This document shows positions 16,329-23,438 of a stretch of DNA of 23,438 nt, piece by piece. The stretch is from DATFJT01 sp965230755 (lineage in GTDB: Bacteria; Bacteroidota; Bacteroidia; Chitinophagales; Saprospiraceae). The DNA lies in the NCBI GenBank assembly GCA_965230755.1, contig CBDDLT010000020.1:1-23438 (forward strand). Reading direction: 5' to 3'. Positions within the stretch are counted from its first letter, which is position 1; every line of letters starts with the position of its first letter. The translations under genes and the position numbers were made by a program. Below the pieces are notes generated by a model. That model saw only the letters and a list, made by a program, of their open reading frames with translations, was not told the DNA's origin and ran no database searches.

Positions 16329-16688
16329 ATGATCATTTACGCTAAGGACTATTATTCAAGAAACTCTATAGAGGTTAGGGCAGGGGAGGAATACCTATTT
16401 CGGGTTGAACCCGGTCAAAAATGGGTGGATTTCTTCATTCCTACCTCGGTCCTAGGATTCAATAACATCTTGTTGAAAGAAAAAAAGAAAAGATTAAAAG
16501 GAGTGAAATGTTTTGCGCTTTGCGGCACTATTGATAAAAATGAAGAAGATCATTTTTACATCGGAGATCAACTGCAATGGACGGCTCCAAAAGATGGCAA
16601 TTTGCATTTTTTTGCGAACGATCATATTAATTGCTTCTTCTATAAAAATAACTGGGGGAAGATAGAACTGAATATTGATCGGATATGA
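16329..16688 (+). CDS. LecA-like (PA-IL lectin fold) small protein
   Basis: This is a 119-residue protein when started at ATG 16329; a TTG two codons earlier (16323) is an alternative. No signal peptide is seen. It matches the pattern of the PA-IL/LecA galactophilic lectin family along its length: SIEVRAGEEYLFRVEPGQKW near the start, then FALCGTID, YIGDQLQWTAPKDGNLHFF, and FAND with NNWGKIELNI at the end. Asp98 and Asn107-Asn108 sit where LecA places its calcium and sugar ligands (D100, N107, N108), though with two extra residues between them. Many LecA-like domains in bacteria occur in multidomain proteins, so a stand-alone copy in a protease cluster is notable. It could bind sugar, or act as a target or inhibitor. 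It converges with bshC on the other strand. Confidence 0.75.
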   Translation: MIIYAKDYYSRNSIEVRAGEEYLFRVEPGQKWVDFFIPTSVLGFNNILLKEKKKRLKGVKCFALCGTIDKNEEDHFYIGDQLQWTAPKDGNLHFFANDHINCFFYKNNWGKIELNIDRI

Positions 16689-16727
16689 AACAAGTCCCAT
16701 TGGAACTTATTTACTACCTACTTCAAT

Positions 16728-18320
16728 CTAATCCATTAACAACAAATGTAATCTACTAGGCAGCACTTGGATGTTGTCTAGTAGTTCACCTATCAAGTCT
16801 TTAGAAGATTGCGAATAGAATCCCAATACATTATCACGTCTTTCTTGAAGGCCCTTATCCGAATGAACTGTCTGTTTAATCTTTTGTATTTTATTGATGG
16901 TATTCTGATTCTTTTGTTTTAAGGAGGCCATCACTTTTTTTTCTAATGTGGATACATCTTTCTCTAAGGACTTTTGCAATGCCGCTACTTTACCCATAAG
17001 ACTTGCGTCTAAGGGTTTGATTTTATTAGAAATTTCTTCAAACTGATCAGCCAACTGTCGTCTTTCATGTTCAAGATCAAAACTGACTTCCTGATCAATG
17101 AAAATTTTAACCAAGTCTTTTTCGTTCTTGATCAAATCTTGAGCTTCAAAGTTTAGCTTCTCCCATTTATTCAAGGAATTTTGATTGATCAATGTGATCG
17201 AACTTCTCCTAATTAAAGCCGGAAAATGAACATCAAATGCTTCAAATTGAGCAACTCTTTCTGCCCAGTAAGCGAGTTCGCCACCACCACCAACATACAA
17301 GATATCCGGAAGAATGGAACTTTGATAAACCGGTCTCATAATAACATTGGGACTAAAGCGCTCAGGATAAGACTCTATAATTGCTTCGAATTCATCCTTA
17401 GAGAAATTTAAGTCCGTATCGAGTATTTTGTAATGATCTTCCTCCCTGACAATTCTCTTTCTTCCCACCTCACTTTGATAAAAGAAGTTGATGTCTCTGG
17501 CATGAGCTTGAACTTTGAAACCCATGTTCTGAATTCGACCTTGTTCTTTTTCGACCAAAGGTTTGGAGGTTTCCTGTAGAATTTCCTTTTTAATACTGGG
17601 AATAAAACTTCTTTTCAATCTGGGATCGCTCATATCTATGCTTACCAGACCATATTGACCCATCAAAAGATGTAGAATCTCCTGAGTGGCATATACCAGA
17701 GTAGATCTACTTTTATAGGCTTTGATCATAAGATCAAGAAGTGACTTTCCCTTAGGATCTCTCGCAAATAAATCCTCTAATTCTTCAAAGAGAGTATTCA
17801 TGTGCTGAGGTGAAATGTTTCCTACAGATTGCCCATGCGATTCAAAGTTCCATTTGAATTCTTTTTGAAAAATTCGAATAACAGAAATCTCTTCGAAGTC
17901 ATGATCTTCACCTCCAACAATGAAAAAAGGTACGAAATCGAACTTTGGATACTCAGACTTTAACTCTTCTGCTAGTTTGACAGCACTGAGTGCCTTGTAG
18001 ATGACATACATTGGCCCTAGGAAGATGACGGGCTGATGAGCTGTAGTAACGCTGAAGGTATTTTCCTGAGAGAGCAATTCAATATTCTGATCTACAGACG
18101 ATATGGTTTTAAAGTCTTTATATTGATCTCTAAGTACCTCAGTGAGAAGTACTCTATCGACCGGATACTTTTGCCTTTCCAAAATACTTTTTCCAATACC
18201 TTCTTTATTAGAAGAGTAGGGGAGAAGTCCTTGAATTAAAGATTCTGAAGAGACAAAATCTTTATCTCTTTTCGAAAATTGCTCTATGTCTTGATAATCA
18301 AAATTTGCAAGTACTCGCAA
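16728..18320 (-). CDS. bshC: Bacillithiol biosynthesis cysteine-adding enzyme BshC
   Basis: BshC is thought to add cysteine to glucosaminyl-malate, the last step of bacillithiol synthesis, in the cytosol. The 530-residue length is normal. Family marks are TTAHQP (92-97) with FLGPMYVIYKALSAVKLAEEL, and VGGEDHDFEEI (135-145), followed by the Rossmann-like core. A C-terminal coiled coil (about 400-490) precedes the last conserved segment. The start is TTG at 18320: it gives the expected MRVLANFDYQ opening, and the preceding in-frame codons run only three positions back to a TAA, which is the stop of the upstream beta-barrel gene. The two genes therefore lie in the same frame nine bases apart and are probably translationally coupled. 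bshA and bshB are not in the window. Confidence 0.95.
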   Translation of the reverse strand: MRVLANFDYQDIEQFSKRDKDFVSSESLIQGLLPYSSNKEGIGKSILERQKYPVDRVLLTEVLRDQYKDFKTISSVDQNIELLSQENTFSVTTAHQPVIFLGPMYVIYKALSAVKLAEELKSEYPKFDFVPFFIVGGEDHDFEEISVIRIFQKEFKWNFESHGQSVGNISPQHMNTLFEELEDLFARDPKGKSLLDLMIKAYKSRSTLVYATQEILHLLMGQYGLVSIDMSDPRLKRSFIPSIKKEILQETSKPLVEKEQGRIQNMGFKVQAHARDINFFYQSEVGRKRIVREEDHYKILDTDLNFSKDEFEAIIESYPERFSPNVIMRPVYQSSILPDILYVGGGGELAYWAERVAQFEAFDVHFPALIRRSSITLINQNSLNKWEKLNFEAQDLIKNEKDLVKIFIDQEVSFDLEHERRQLADQFEEISNKIKPLDASLMGKVAALQKSLEKDVSTLEKKVMASLKQKNQNTINKIQKIKQTVHSDKGLQERRDNVLGFYSQSSKDLIGELLDNIQVLPSRLHLLLMD

Positions 18321-18329
18321 GCAGTTGTT

Positions 18330-18980
18330 TTAAAAAGTTACTGTCGTTGAAATCAACCATTGATTCACTCTGGAACCAAAATTAAAATTTTCATTTTCAA
18401 TTTCAACTGTTCTGCCGAGAAGTTCGCTGCTATTTTCGTATCTGAATTCTAATTTGATCAATCTGAAGATATCCATTCCTACACCGGCAGTAAATGCCCA
18501 GGTGACATCCTCTTCAAGACTTCTAATATTGCCAATTCCACCAAATTCTCTGTCTTGATCAATCACGATCTGCGGCACAGCACCAATACCAAATTGGAAG
18601 GGATGTTTTTGAATACCCACCTGCAGTGGAAAGTCCAGAAATCTATAATTCTGAATGATATCTCCAATTTTGACACCCTGATCCGTATTATTTAAGTTGT
18701 ATTCGTATTTCGTACTGGTCATAAGTATTTCCGGTTGGAAAAAGAAAATTTTCGCGAATTCGAAATGATACAAAAGACCGAAGTGGAAAGAAAAATCTGT
18801 GTTTTTCAATTGCACTCCTAGCTCGTCGTAACCGGGCACGTCCAACAAATTATAATTTTCTTCTGCCAATTGGGCTGAATTGACTCCTACTTTGATACCC
18901 CAATGTGATTGAGCCTGAGTTTGCATGGCCAGTACGACAAAGAGGAATAAAACCGATATTGATTTGAAACGTTTACTCAT
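18330..18980 (-). CDS. PorT-like outer-membrane beta-barrel protein
   Basis: This 216-residue protein has a signal peptide (cleavage near TQA/QS, residue 23) followed by alternating hydrophobic strands of a small outer-membrane beta-barrel (OMP_b-brl_2 / PorT group). The opening HWGIKVGVNSAQL is the usual first strand of this family, WAFTAGVGMDIF and LIKLEFRYENS are typical late strands, and the chain ends with Phe (TTVTF), a barrel-assembly signal. PorT itself belongs to type IX secretion, but this wider group is large and most members have no assigned role. It lies upstream of bshC with a nine-base gap, so the two are co-transcribed. A 78-base spacer separates it from the divergent yihA. 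Confidence 0.88.
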   Translation of the reverse strand: MSKRFKSISVLFLFVVLAMQTQAQSHWGIKVGVNSAQLAEENYNLLDVPGYDELGVQLKNTDFSFHFGLLYHFEFAKIFFFQPEILMTSTKYEYNLNNTDQGVKIGDIIQNYRFLDFPLQVGIQKHPFQFGIGAVPQIVIDQDREFGGIGNIRSLEEDVTWAFTAGVGMDIFRLIKLEFRYENSSELLGRTVEIENENFNFGSRVNQWLISTTVTF

Positions 18981-19058
18981 TTTGATTCTTTAGTTATCCT
19001 ACTTGTAAAATAATGCGGAAATTAGAAATTTATTGTTTTATTTGTGTTTAAAGCTTGT

Positions 19059-19673
19059 ATGGCAATCAATTGGAACGAGGTTAGGTTTAAGGCCAGTTAT
19101 GGAAGACTGAGTGAATGTCCAAGAGATGATAAGATTGAATTTTCCCTTATTGGAAGATCAAATGTTGGTAAATCATCACTCATTAATGCTTTGTTAAAGA
19201 GGAAGGGCATTGCCAAGATCAGCGGTACTCCGGGTAAAACACAAACATTGAATTACTTTGATATCGATGGCCAGTTTTATATGGTTGATTTACCGGGTTA
19301 CGGTTATGCCAAGGTTTCCAAAACTAAGAGGGCCTTATTCAAAAAATTAATCGATAACTATATTTTTCAACGCCCCAATATGGTCTGTACTTTTGTACTA
19401 TTAGATACTAGGGTAAAACCAATGCAAACGGATATGGACTTTATTAACAGCCTTGCAGAAAGACAAATTCCGCAGGTGTTGGTATTCACCAAGGCAGATA
19501 AATTAAAGCCTGATGAATTGGAGGCGAATATGGAGCGATATCATGAGACCTTGTCTAAATACTGGCACGATTTACCTCAGGAATTCATTACTTCGTCAAA
19601 GACGGGTAGGGGAATTGATGATTTACGAGCATTTATAGAGAACTGTTATTTTTCAATCCTTGAAGAACAATGA
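19059..19673 (+). CDS. yihA: Ribosome biogenesis GTP-binding protein YihA/YsxC (EngB)
   Basis: This GTPase acts in assembly of the large ribosomal subunit and is essential in many bacteria. About 204 residues from ATG 19059. A GTG at 19044 would add five residues (MFKAC) with no support from the family. GTPase motifs are complete: P-loop GRSNVGKSS, the switch I threonine in TPGKTQT, the G3 motif DLPGYGYA, the G4 motif TKAD and a G5-type TSSKTG near the C-terminus. Its stop overlaps the start of the following acyltransferase gene (ATGA at 19670-19673), which points to coupled translation and one operon. It is divergent from the beta-barrel/bshC pair. Confidence 0.96.
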   Translation: MAINWNEVRFKASYGRLSECPRDDKIEFSLIGRSNVGKSSLINALLKRKGIAKISGTPGKTQTLNYFDIDGQFYMVDLPGYGYAKVSKTKRALFKKLIDNYIFQRPNMVCTFVLLDTRVKPMQTDMDFINSLAERQIPQVLVFTKADKLKPDELEANMERYHETLSKYWHDLPQEFITSSKTGRGIDDLRAFIENCYFSILEEQ

Positions 19674-21370
19674 AAGAATATCCCCATGTATTTCCGGACC
19701 TCAACGATTGGCCAATAAAAAAACTGGCTGATAAACGGAATATATTTATTTCGGAAATCGACGAGGAAACAATCTTTAAGTACAAGGATTTTAGTGTTGA
19801 AGAACTGCGGTCCATTCTACTTAGAACAGCCTATTTGGAGCTTCAAAGAATACGATTAAGTCAGTGGTCTGTTGACCCTCCTAAAGAAAAGCAATTTTGG
19901 AAAAAGGTTAGAAAAAGGGCCAAAGATGTCAATGGCGATGAAGAGCAAGCTCGCGAAGAATTGATTCATATTCTTTCGGTTATTATCAATCAGTACTCGA
20001 CAGAAATTGTTGGTGATTTCAAGATAAAAACCTTCCATTTTGCACGAAAATTTCTGACTTTTTTCTTCTTGGCACTTCACAAAAGTTTCAAACTCTTTGA
20101 TTTGTTTGGCTTTAAGAGAATGAAAAAGGCTCTCATGAAGAAGATGAAGGTATCCGGAGATGATATTGATCTGGTTCGTAAGCTTTGTAAGCAGGGCACG
20201 CTCGTATTTGTTCCCACTCATTTCAGCAATCTCGATAGCATATTACTGGGTTATATGATAGATACCAAATTGGGATTACCGGGATTTTCATATGGTGCGG
20301 GACTAAATCTATTCAACAGCGATATTGCCGCTTATTTTATGAATAGATTGGGCGCTTATAGAATAGATAGAAGAAAGAAGAACAAGGTTTATCTGGACAC
20401 CTTAAAGTCCATGTCGGAATTGTCGATTGCTCAGGAGACAAATAGTTTGTTTTTCCTCGGCGGTACTAGAAGTCGAAGTGGAAGCTTAGAATCTAAATTG
20501 AAACTGGGGCTTCTGGGTTCGGCTGTAGCAGCTCAGAGGAGAATATATGAAGAGGGTAGGGACCATAGAATTTATATTGTACCCTTAATAATATCTTACA
20601 ACTATGTGCTTGAGGCGAAGTCCTTGATTGAACAGCATCTGCGAACTGCAGGTAGAGAGAAGTACACACGGGACAGGCAAAAGATTGGAAAGCTAAGGGA
20701 AGTTTTTGTGTTTATTCGAAATCTTTTTCGAAAAGGTGCTGAAGTTCATTTATCTCTCGGAAGTCCAATGGATGCATTGGGAAATAGGGTAGACCAGAAG
20801 GGAAATAGCCTGGACGAACACGGAAATGAGGTCAATCTAAAGCTGTATTTCGAATACGATAAGGAGTTGGGCAAAAATGAACAACGGGAGCAAGTTTATA
20901 CGCAGAGATTGGCGGATGAGATTCTCATTTCTTATAAAAGGGACAATTTGGTGTTGATGAGTCATGTGTTGTCTTATTGCGCCTTTAAGATTCTGGAACA
21001 CGAGGAAATAGATGGAAATCTTTACAATTTATTCAATTACAGATCCAAGGAGACCTCAATAGATCAAGATACCTTTCACAGTGCAATAGATAGGATAATT
21101 AATTTGTTAAGGACTAAGGAAAAGGAAGGTGAGTTACGACTAGAATCGCCTATTTTGGATTCTAATTTAAGTACGGATGAACTGGTTTCCTGGGGACTGA
21201 AACAATTGGGTATATATCATACCAAAAGAGTGCTGTACCTCGATAGATATGGTAGTTATAAATGTCAGGATGTAAGACTACTTTATTATTATCACAATAG
21301 ATTGGATGCTTATGATTTGGACCGGCTGATGGAGTGGGACCTTATCATCAAGAATGAACTATATTATTAG
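19670..21370 (+). CDS. PlsB-like glycerophosphate acyltransferase
   Basis: This is a 566-residue acyltransferase of the PlsC/PlsB superfamily, predicted to acylate glycerol-3-phosphate or lysophosphatidate in phospholipid synthesis at the inner membrane. The HX4D motif is His184-Asp189 (PTHFSNLDS). The phosphate-binding block reads FFLGGTRSRSG (261-271), where the Glu of the common FPEGTRS motif is replaced by Gly. A later block, RIYIVPLIISYN, is the usual strand after it. A hydrophobic patch at about 126-148 may lie on the membrane. It is longer than PlsC (about 240 residues) and shorter than E. coli PlsB (about 800), as in Bacteroidota and actinobacterial relatives. It overlaps yihA by four bases and precedes the exonuclease gene by eight. 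Confidence 0.88.
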   Translation: MKEYPHVFPDLNDWPIKKLADKRNIFISEIDEETIFKYKDFSVEELRSILLRTAYLELQRIRLSQWSVDPPKEKQFWKKVRKRAKDVNGDEEQAREELIHILSVIINQYSTEIVGDFKIKTFHFARKFLTFFFLALHKSFKLFDLFGFKRMKKALMKKMKVSGDDIDLVRKLCKQGTLVFVPTHFSNLDSILLGYMIDTKLGLPGFSYGAGLNLFNSDIAAYFMNRLGAYRIDRRKKNKVYLDTLKSMSELSIAQETNSLFFLGGTRSRSGSLESKLKLGLLGSAVAAQRRIYEEGRDHRIYIVPLIISYNYVLEAKSLIEQHLRTAGREKYTRDRQKIGKLREVFVFIRNLFRKGAEVHLSLGSPMDALGNRVDQKGNSLDEHGNEVNLKLYFEYDKELGKNEQREQVYTQRLADEILISYKRDNLVLMSHVLSYCAFKILEHEEIDGNLYNLFNYRSKETSIDQDTFHSAIDRIINLLRTKEKEGELRLESPILDSNLSTDELVSWGLKQLGIYHTKRVLYLDRYGSYKCQDVRLLYYYHNRLDAYDLDRLMEWDLIIKNELYY

Positions 21371-21378
21371 TTGAAAAA

Positions 21379-21942
21379 ATGAAATTTAAGTCAGCCATTA
21401 TCATGGACCTCGAGGCGACCTGCTGGGAGTATAAGAATCCTTTGATGAAGGAAGAGATCATCGAAATAGGAGCTTATAAGGTAGATGAAAATGGTGTGAT
21501 AGAATCAGAATTTGATCGTTTGGTCAAGCCGTCTAAGAGCGTTGGGGTTAGCAGTTATTGTACTCGTGTTACCGGAATTAGAAATAGTGACCTAGTTGGG
21601 GCTGATGCTTGGCCTCATGTATATGCTGAATTTATTGATTGGATTGACGACATCGCTGAGAACTATATTTTAATGGCATGGGGTCAAAAGGATTATGACT
21701 GGATTATAGCAGACTGCAAATATCATGGTATTGAAACTCCTGAGTTCAATTATCTTGATATGAAAGAAACGTATAGGAGAATTAGAAACTTAAAGAAGGC
21801 TACAGGATTTATGAAAGTTCTGGATCGCGAGGGAATAGAATTTGAAGGGGATGAACATAATGCCCTGGATGATAGTTATGGTTTAACAAAGCTATACTTG
21901 AAGTATCAGCATGAGTGGTATAATTATTTCTATTTAACATAA
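21379..21942 (+). CDS. DEDDh 3'-5' exonuclease (ERI1/KapD-like)
   Basis: This 187-residue exonuclease of the DnaQ-like fold removes nucleotides from 3' ends of RNA or DNA using two metal ions. Asp10 and Glu12 lie in MDLEATC, the middle Asp is in WGQKDYDW (Asp105 or Asp107), and the last pair is His160/Asp165 in HNALDDSYG, so the DEDDh set is complete. The DLEATCW opening is typical of the ERI1/KapD/exonuclease I-like branch rather than DNA polymerase epsilon. It is a stand-alone domain with no signal. It follows the acyltransferase gene by eight bases, with a further 33 to the DUF2007-like gene, all on one strand. Substrate choice (RNA or DNA) is not decidable here. Confidence 0.92.
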   Translation: MKFKSAIIMDLEATCWEYKNPLMKEEIIEIGAYKVDENGVIESEFDRLVKPSKSVGVSSYCTRVTGIRNSDLVGADAWPHVYAEFIDWIDDIAENYILMAWGQKDYDWIIADCKYHGIETPEFNYLDMKETYRRIRNLKKATGFMKVLDREGIEFEGDEHNALDDSYGLTKLYLKYQHEWYNYFYLT

Positions 21943-21975
21943 TATAAATTATAGGAATTATCGAGATCAATTAAA

Positions 21976-22359
21976 ATGGATAGATACATTGAAATATACC
22001 AAACATTAGATATAGCTGAACTAGAGATCATCAAGTCTACTTTGAACCATCATGAAATAGAATTCACCGTTTATGACGAAAACACCTTGTATAGTTCTAA
22101 TGTCTATGCAATGGGTTTATCCGGAGCACGTATCATGGTCGATAAGAATATGCATACGGAAGCTATGGGCATATTGATTGATTTGATTCCTGAGAAATTC
22201 CGTAATCAATCAGGCAAGACTAAGGCCCAATGGATTCTGGATTTAGAACGCAAAAAGAATTCTATCTCAGTTTTAAAGAACGTGCCGTTACCATTCATCC
22301 TAATTGGACTGGTTGTGATACTGGTAGCCATAATTTCTATTTTTCTACTAAATTCTTAG
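21976..22359 (+). CDS. DUF2007-like protein with C-terminal membrane anchor
   Basis: This is a 127-residue protein. Residues 1-75 fit the small ferredoxin-like DUF2007 fold: an opening YIEIYQTLDIAELEIIKSTL, an EIEFTVYDEN strand, and GARIMVDKNMHTEAMGIL. Members are often called putative signal transducing proteins, but no function is established. A charged linker leads to one membrane helix near the C-terminus (about 105-125, LPFILIGLVVILVAIISIFLL), making it a tail-anchored protein with the DUF2007 part in the cytosol. The start ATG at 21976 has no Shine-Dalgarno sequence. It is 19 bases upstream of the egtB-like gene. Confidence 0.8.
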   Translation: MDRYIEIYQTLDIAELEIIKSTLNHHEIEFTVYDENTLYSSNVYAMGLSGARIMVDKNMHTEAMGILIDLIPEKFRNQSGKTKAQWILDLERKKNSISVLKNVPLPFILIGLVVILVAIISIFLLNS

Positions 22360-22378
22360 TTGTATATTAATTGCACAA

Positions 22379-23438
22379 ATGGAAGATTTAATTACACAAT
22401 ACCTACATACGAGAAATAAAACAATTGAAATCTGTCATCCCTTGGAAGCCGAAGATTATTCAGCGCAACCGGTTGAATTCGTCTCTCCACCCAAATGGCA
22501 TATGGCTCATACGACATGGTTTTTTGAGTCGTTTATTCTCCATAAATTTGACGCCAATTATCAGGATTTCGATCCATTGTTTCCTTTTCTTTTTAATAGC
22601 TATTACAATAACAAAGGAGAGCGCGTAGATCGCCATAGACGAGGAAATTGTACCCGACCTACCGTCAGACATATTTTGAATTACCGCAAGCACGTGGACG
22701 AGCAAATTGTATCATTGCTTAAGTCCTCGTCATCTGAGGAACTTAAGGATCTCATTACCCTGGGGATAAATCACGAAGAAACAACATCAAGAGTTGCTCA
22801 TCTACGATATAAAATACATACTGGGAAATCAAGCCAGTTTTCCCAAATATTGGACGGAGAAACCAAGCCAGCAACAAGATCGTTCGAAAGAATTCATTTC
22901 TTTTGAAGAGGGCCTCTACCCTATTGGATATGAAGGGAATGGATTTTACTACGACCACGAGTCTAAAAGACATCAGTACTATTTATATCCTTTTTCAATA
23001 GCTCAATCCTTGGTGAGTAATGGAGAGTATATTGAATTCATTGAGGACAAGGGTTATGATCAGTTTGACCACTGGTTGGATGAGGGATTTGCATACATCA
23101 AGAAGAACGATATTAGGATGCCACATTATTGGACCAAGATCGATAACAAGTATTACTCTTACACGCTAAAAGGACTTCATGAAGTTGATCCTGATCAGTC
23201 TGTAATGCATATTTCCTTTTATGAAGCGGCGGCCTACGCCTCGTGGAAATCTTGTAGGCTTCCCACTGAATTCGAATGGGAAGCAGCAGCAAAGCAATTC
23301 AAGTGGGGCGAACTTTGGGAGTGGACCTCCAGTGCCTTTCTCCCCTACCCTCAATTCGAAAAGGCAGAAGGGGCTATTGGTGAGTATAATGGCAAGTTTA
23401 TGGTAAACCAAAAAGTACTGAGAGGCGCTTCGTTTGCA
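22379..23438 (+). pseudogene. egtB: egtB-like sulfoxide synthase, frameshifted and cut by the window end
   Basis: This is an EgtB-type enzyme: an N-terminal DinB-like domain with iron ligands, then a C-terminal FGE/SUMF-type domain. The first frame (22379-22906, 175 codons) carries WHMAHTTWFFE and reaches NHEE at 22769-22780. It then reads unrelated sequence to a stop. If one A of the AAA at 22779-22781 is dropped, the frame continues as QHQELLIYDIKYILGN and stays open for 219 codons to the last base, with RLPTEFEWEAAAK, ELWEWTSS and RGASFA of the FGE-type domain. The shift falls inside the HxxxH iron motif, so the short product should be inactive. EgtB makes the C-S bond in ergothioneine synthesis; close relatives exist, so the exact substrate is not certain. 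A sequencing error is possible. Confidence 0.85.

Larger units (their letters stand above)
8259..16688 (+). other. Five-gene caspase/CHAT/envelope cluster
   Basis: The genes at 8259, 10888, 11761, 13481 and 16329 lie on one strand with gaps of 10, 3, 4 and 37 bases, so they very likely form one transcript. The set combines two cytosolic clan CD proteases (one fused to a subtilase), two membrane proteins with a common cytosolic domain, and a lectin-like protein. It is bounded by a 213-base structured leader and by convergent bshC. Functional unity is inferred from spacing and shared domains. Confidence 0.75.

Noticed and set aside
16692..16708. Short hairpin AAGTCC-CATT-GGAACTT between the convergent cluster end and bshC as a terminator
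   Set aside because: The stem is short with a bulge and there is no T tract on either side, so support is too weak.
23166..23411. Small open frames on both strands at the window end
   Set aside because: Shadows of the egtB FGE-type domain, which reads through here in the restored frame.

Overview
The window looks like chromosomal DNA of a Bacteroidota bacterium, possibly from the Saprospiria or Flavobacteriia side (this placement is inference). Pointers are a C-terminal type IX secretion sorting domain, a PorT-like outer-membrane beta-barrel protein, a bacillithiol gene, a Bacteroidota-type YidC with a large periplasmic domain, AT-rich spacers, and almost no Shine-Dalgarno sequences before the starts. 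There are no tRNA or rRNA genes, no CRISPR array, no insertion sequence, and no gene-free stretch longer than about 215 bases.

Layout. 1-1842: 3' part of yidC. 1843-3757: a spacer with nested inverted repeats, a small secreted protein of unknown function, and a lipoprotein of the beta-lactamase/serine hydrolase family. 3864-6746: a large secreted G8/beta-helix protein related to the CEMIP hyaluronidase-like group, with a type IX sorting tail. 6897-8045: a SAP-like domain protein and a GNAT acetyltransferase. 8259-16688: a five-gene same-strand cluster, the most interesting part of the window. 16728-18980, minus strand: an outer-membrane beta-barrel gene followed by bshC. 19059-23438, plus strand: yihA/engB, a PlsB-like acyltransferase, a DEDDh exonuclease, a DUF2007-like membrane protein, and an egtB-like gene that carries a one-base frameshift and runs off the window end.

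The five-gene cluster starts with an 872-residue cytosolic protein that joins a caspase-like protease to a complete subtilisin-like (S8) protease. It is followed by a CHAT-type caspase relative. Next come two single-pass membrane proteins that share a homologous cytosolic N-terminal domain. One carries a C-terminal OmpA-like domain; the other carries a FlgO/CsgG-like region, TPR-like helices and five carboxypeptidase-regulatory-like Ig repeats. The last gene encodes a small LecA-like (PA-IL lectin fold) protein. Gaps between the first four genes are 10, 3 and 4 bases. The 213-base leader holds three G/C runs that can form alternative hairpins, and a 7-bp hairpin with a GAAA loop.

My reading (inference) is that the cluster couples something sensed in the envelope to cytosolic protease activation, in the manner of bacterial caspase/CHAT conflict or programmed-death systems. 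No pore-former, nuclease or NTPase switch is present, so the output and target are unknown. The downstream plus-strand block is housekeeping: ribosome assembly, phospholipid synthesis and low-molecular-weight thiol synthesis.
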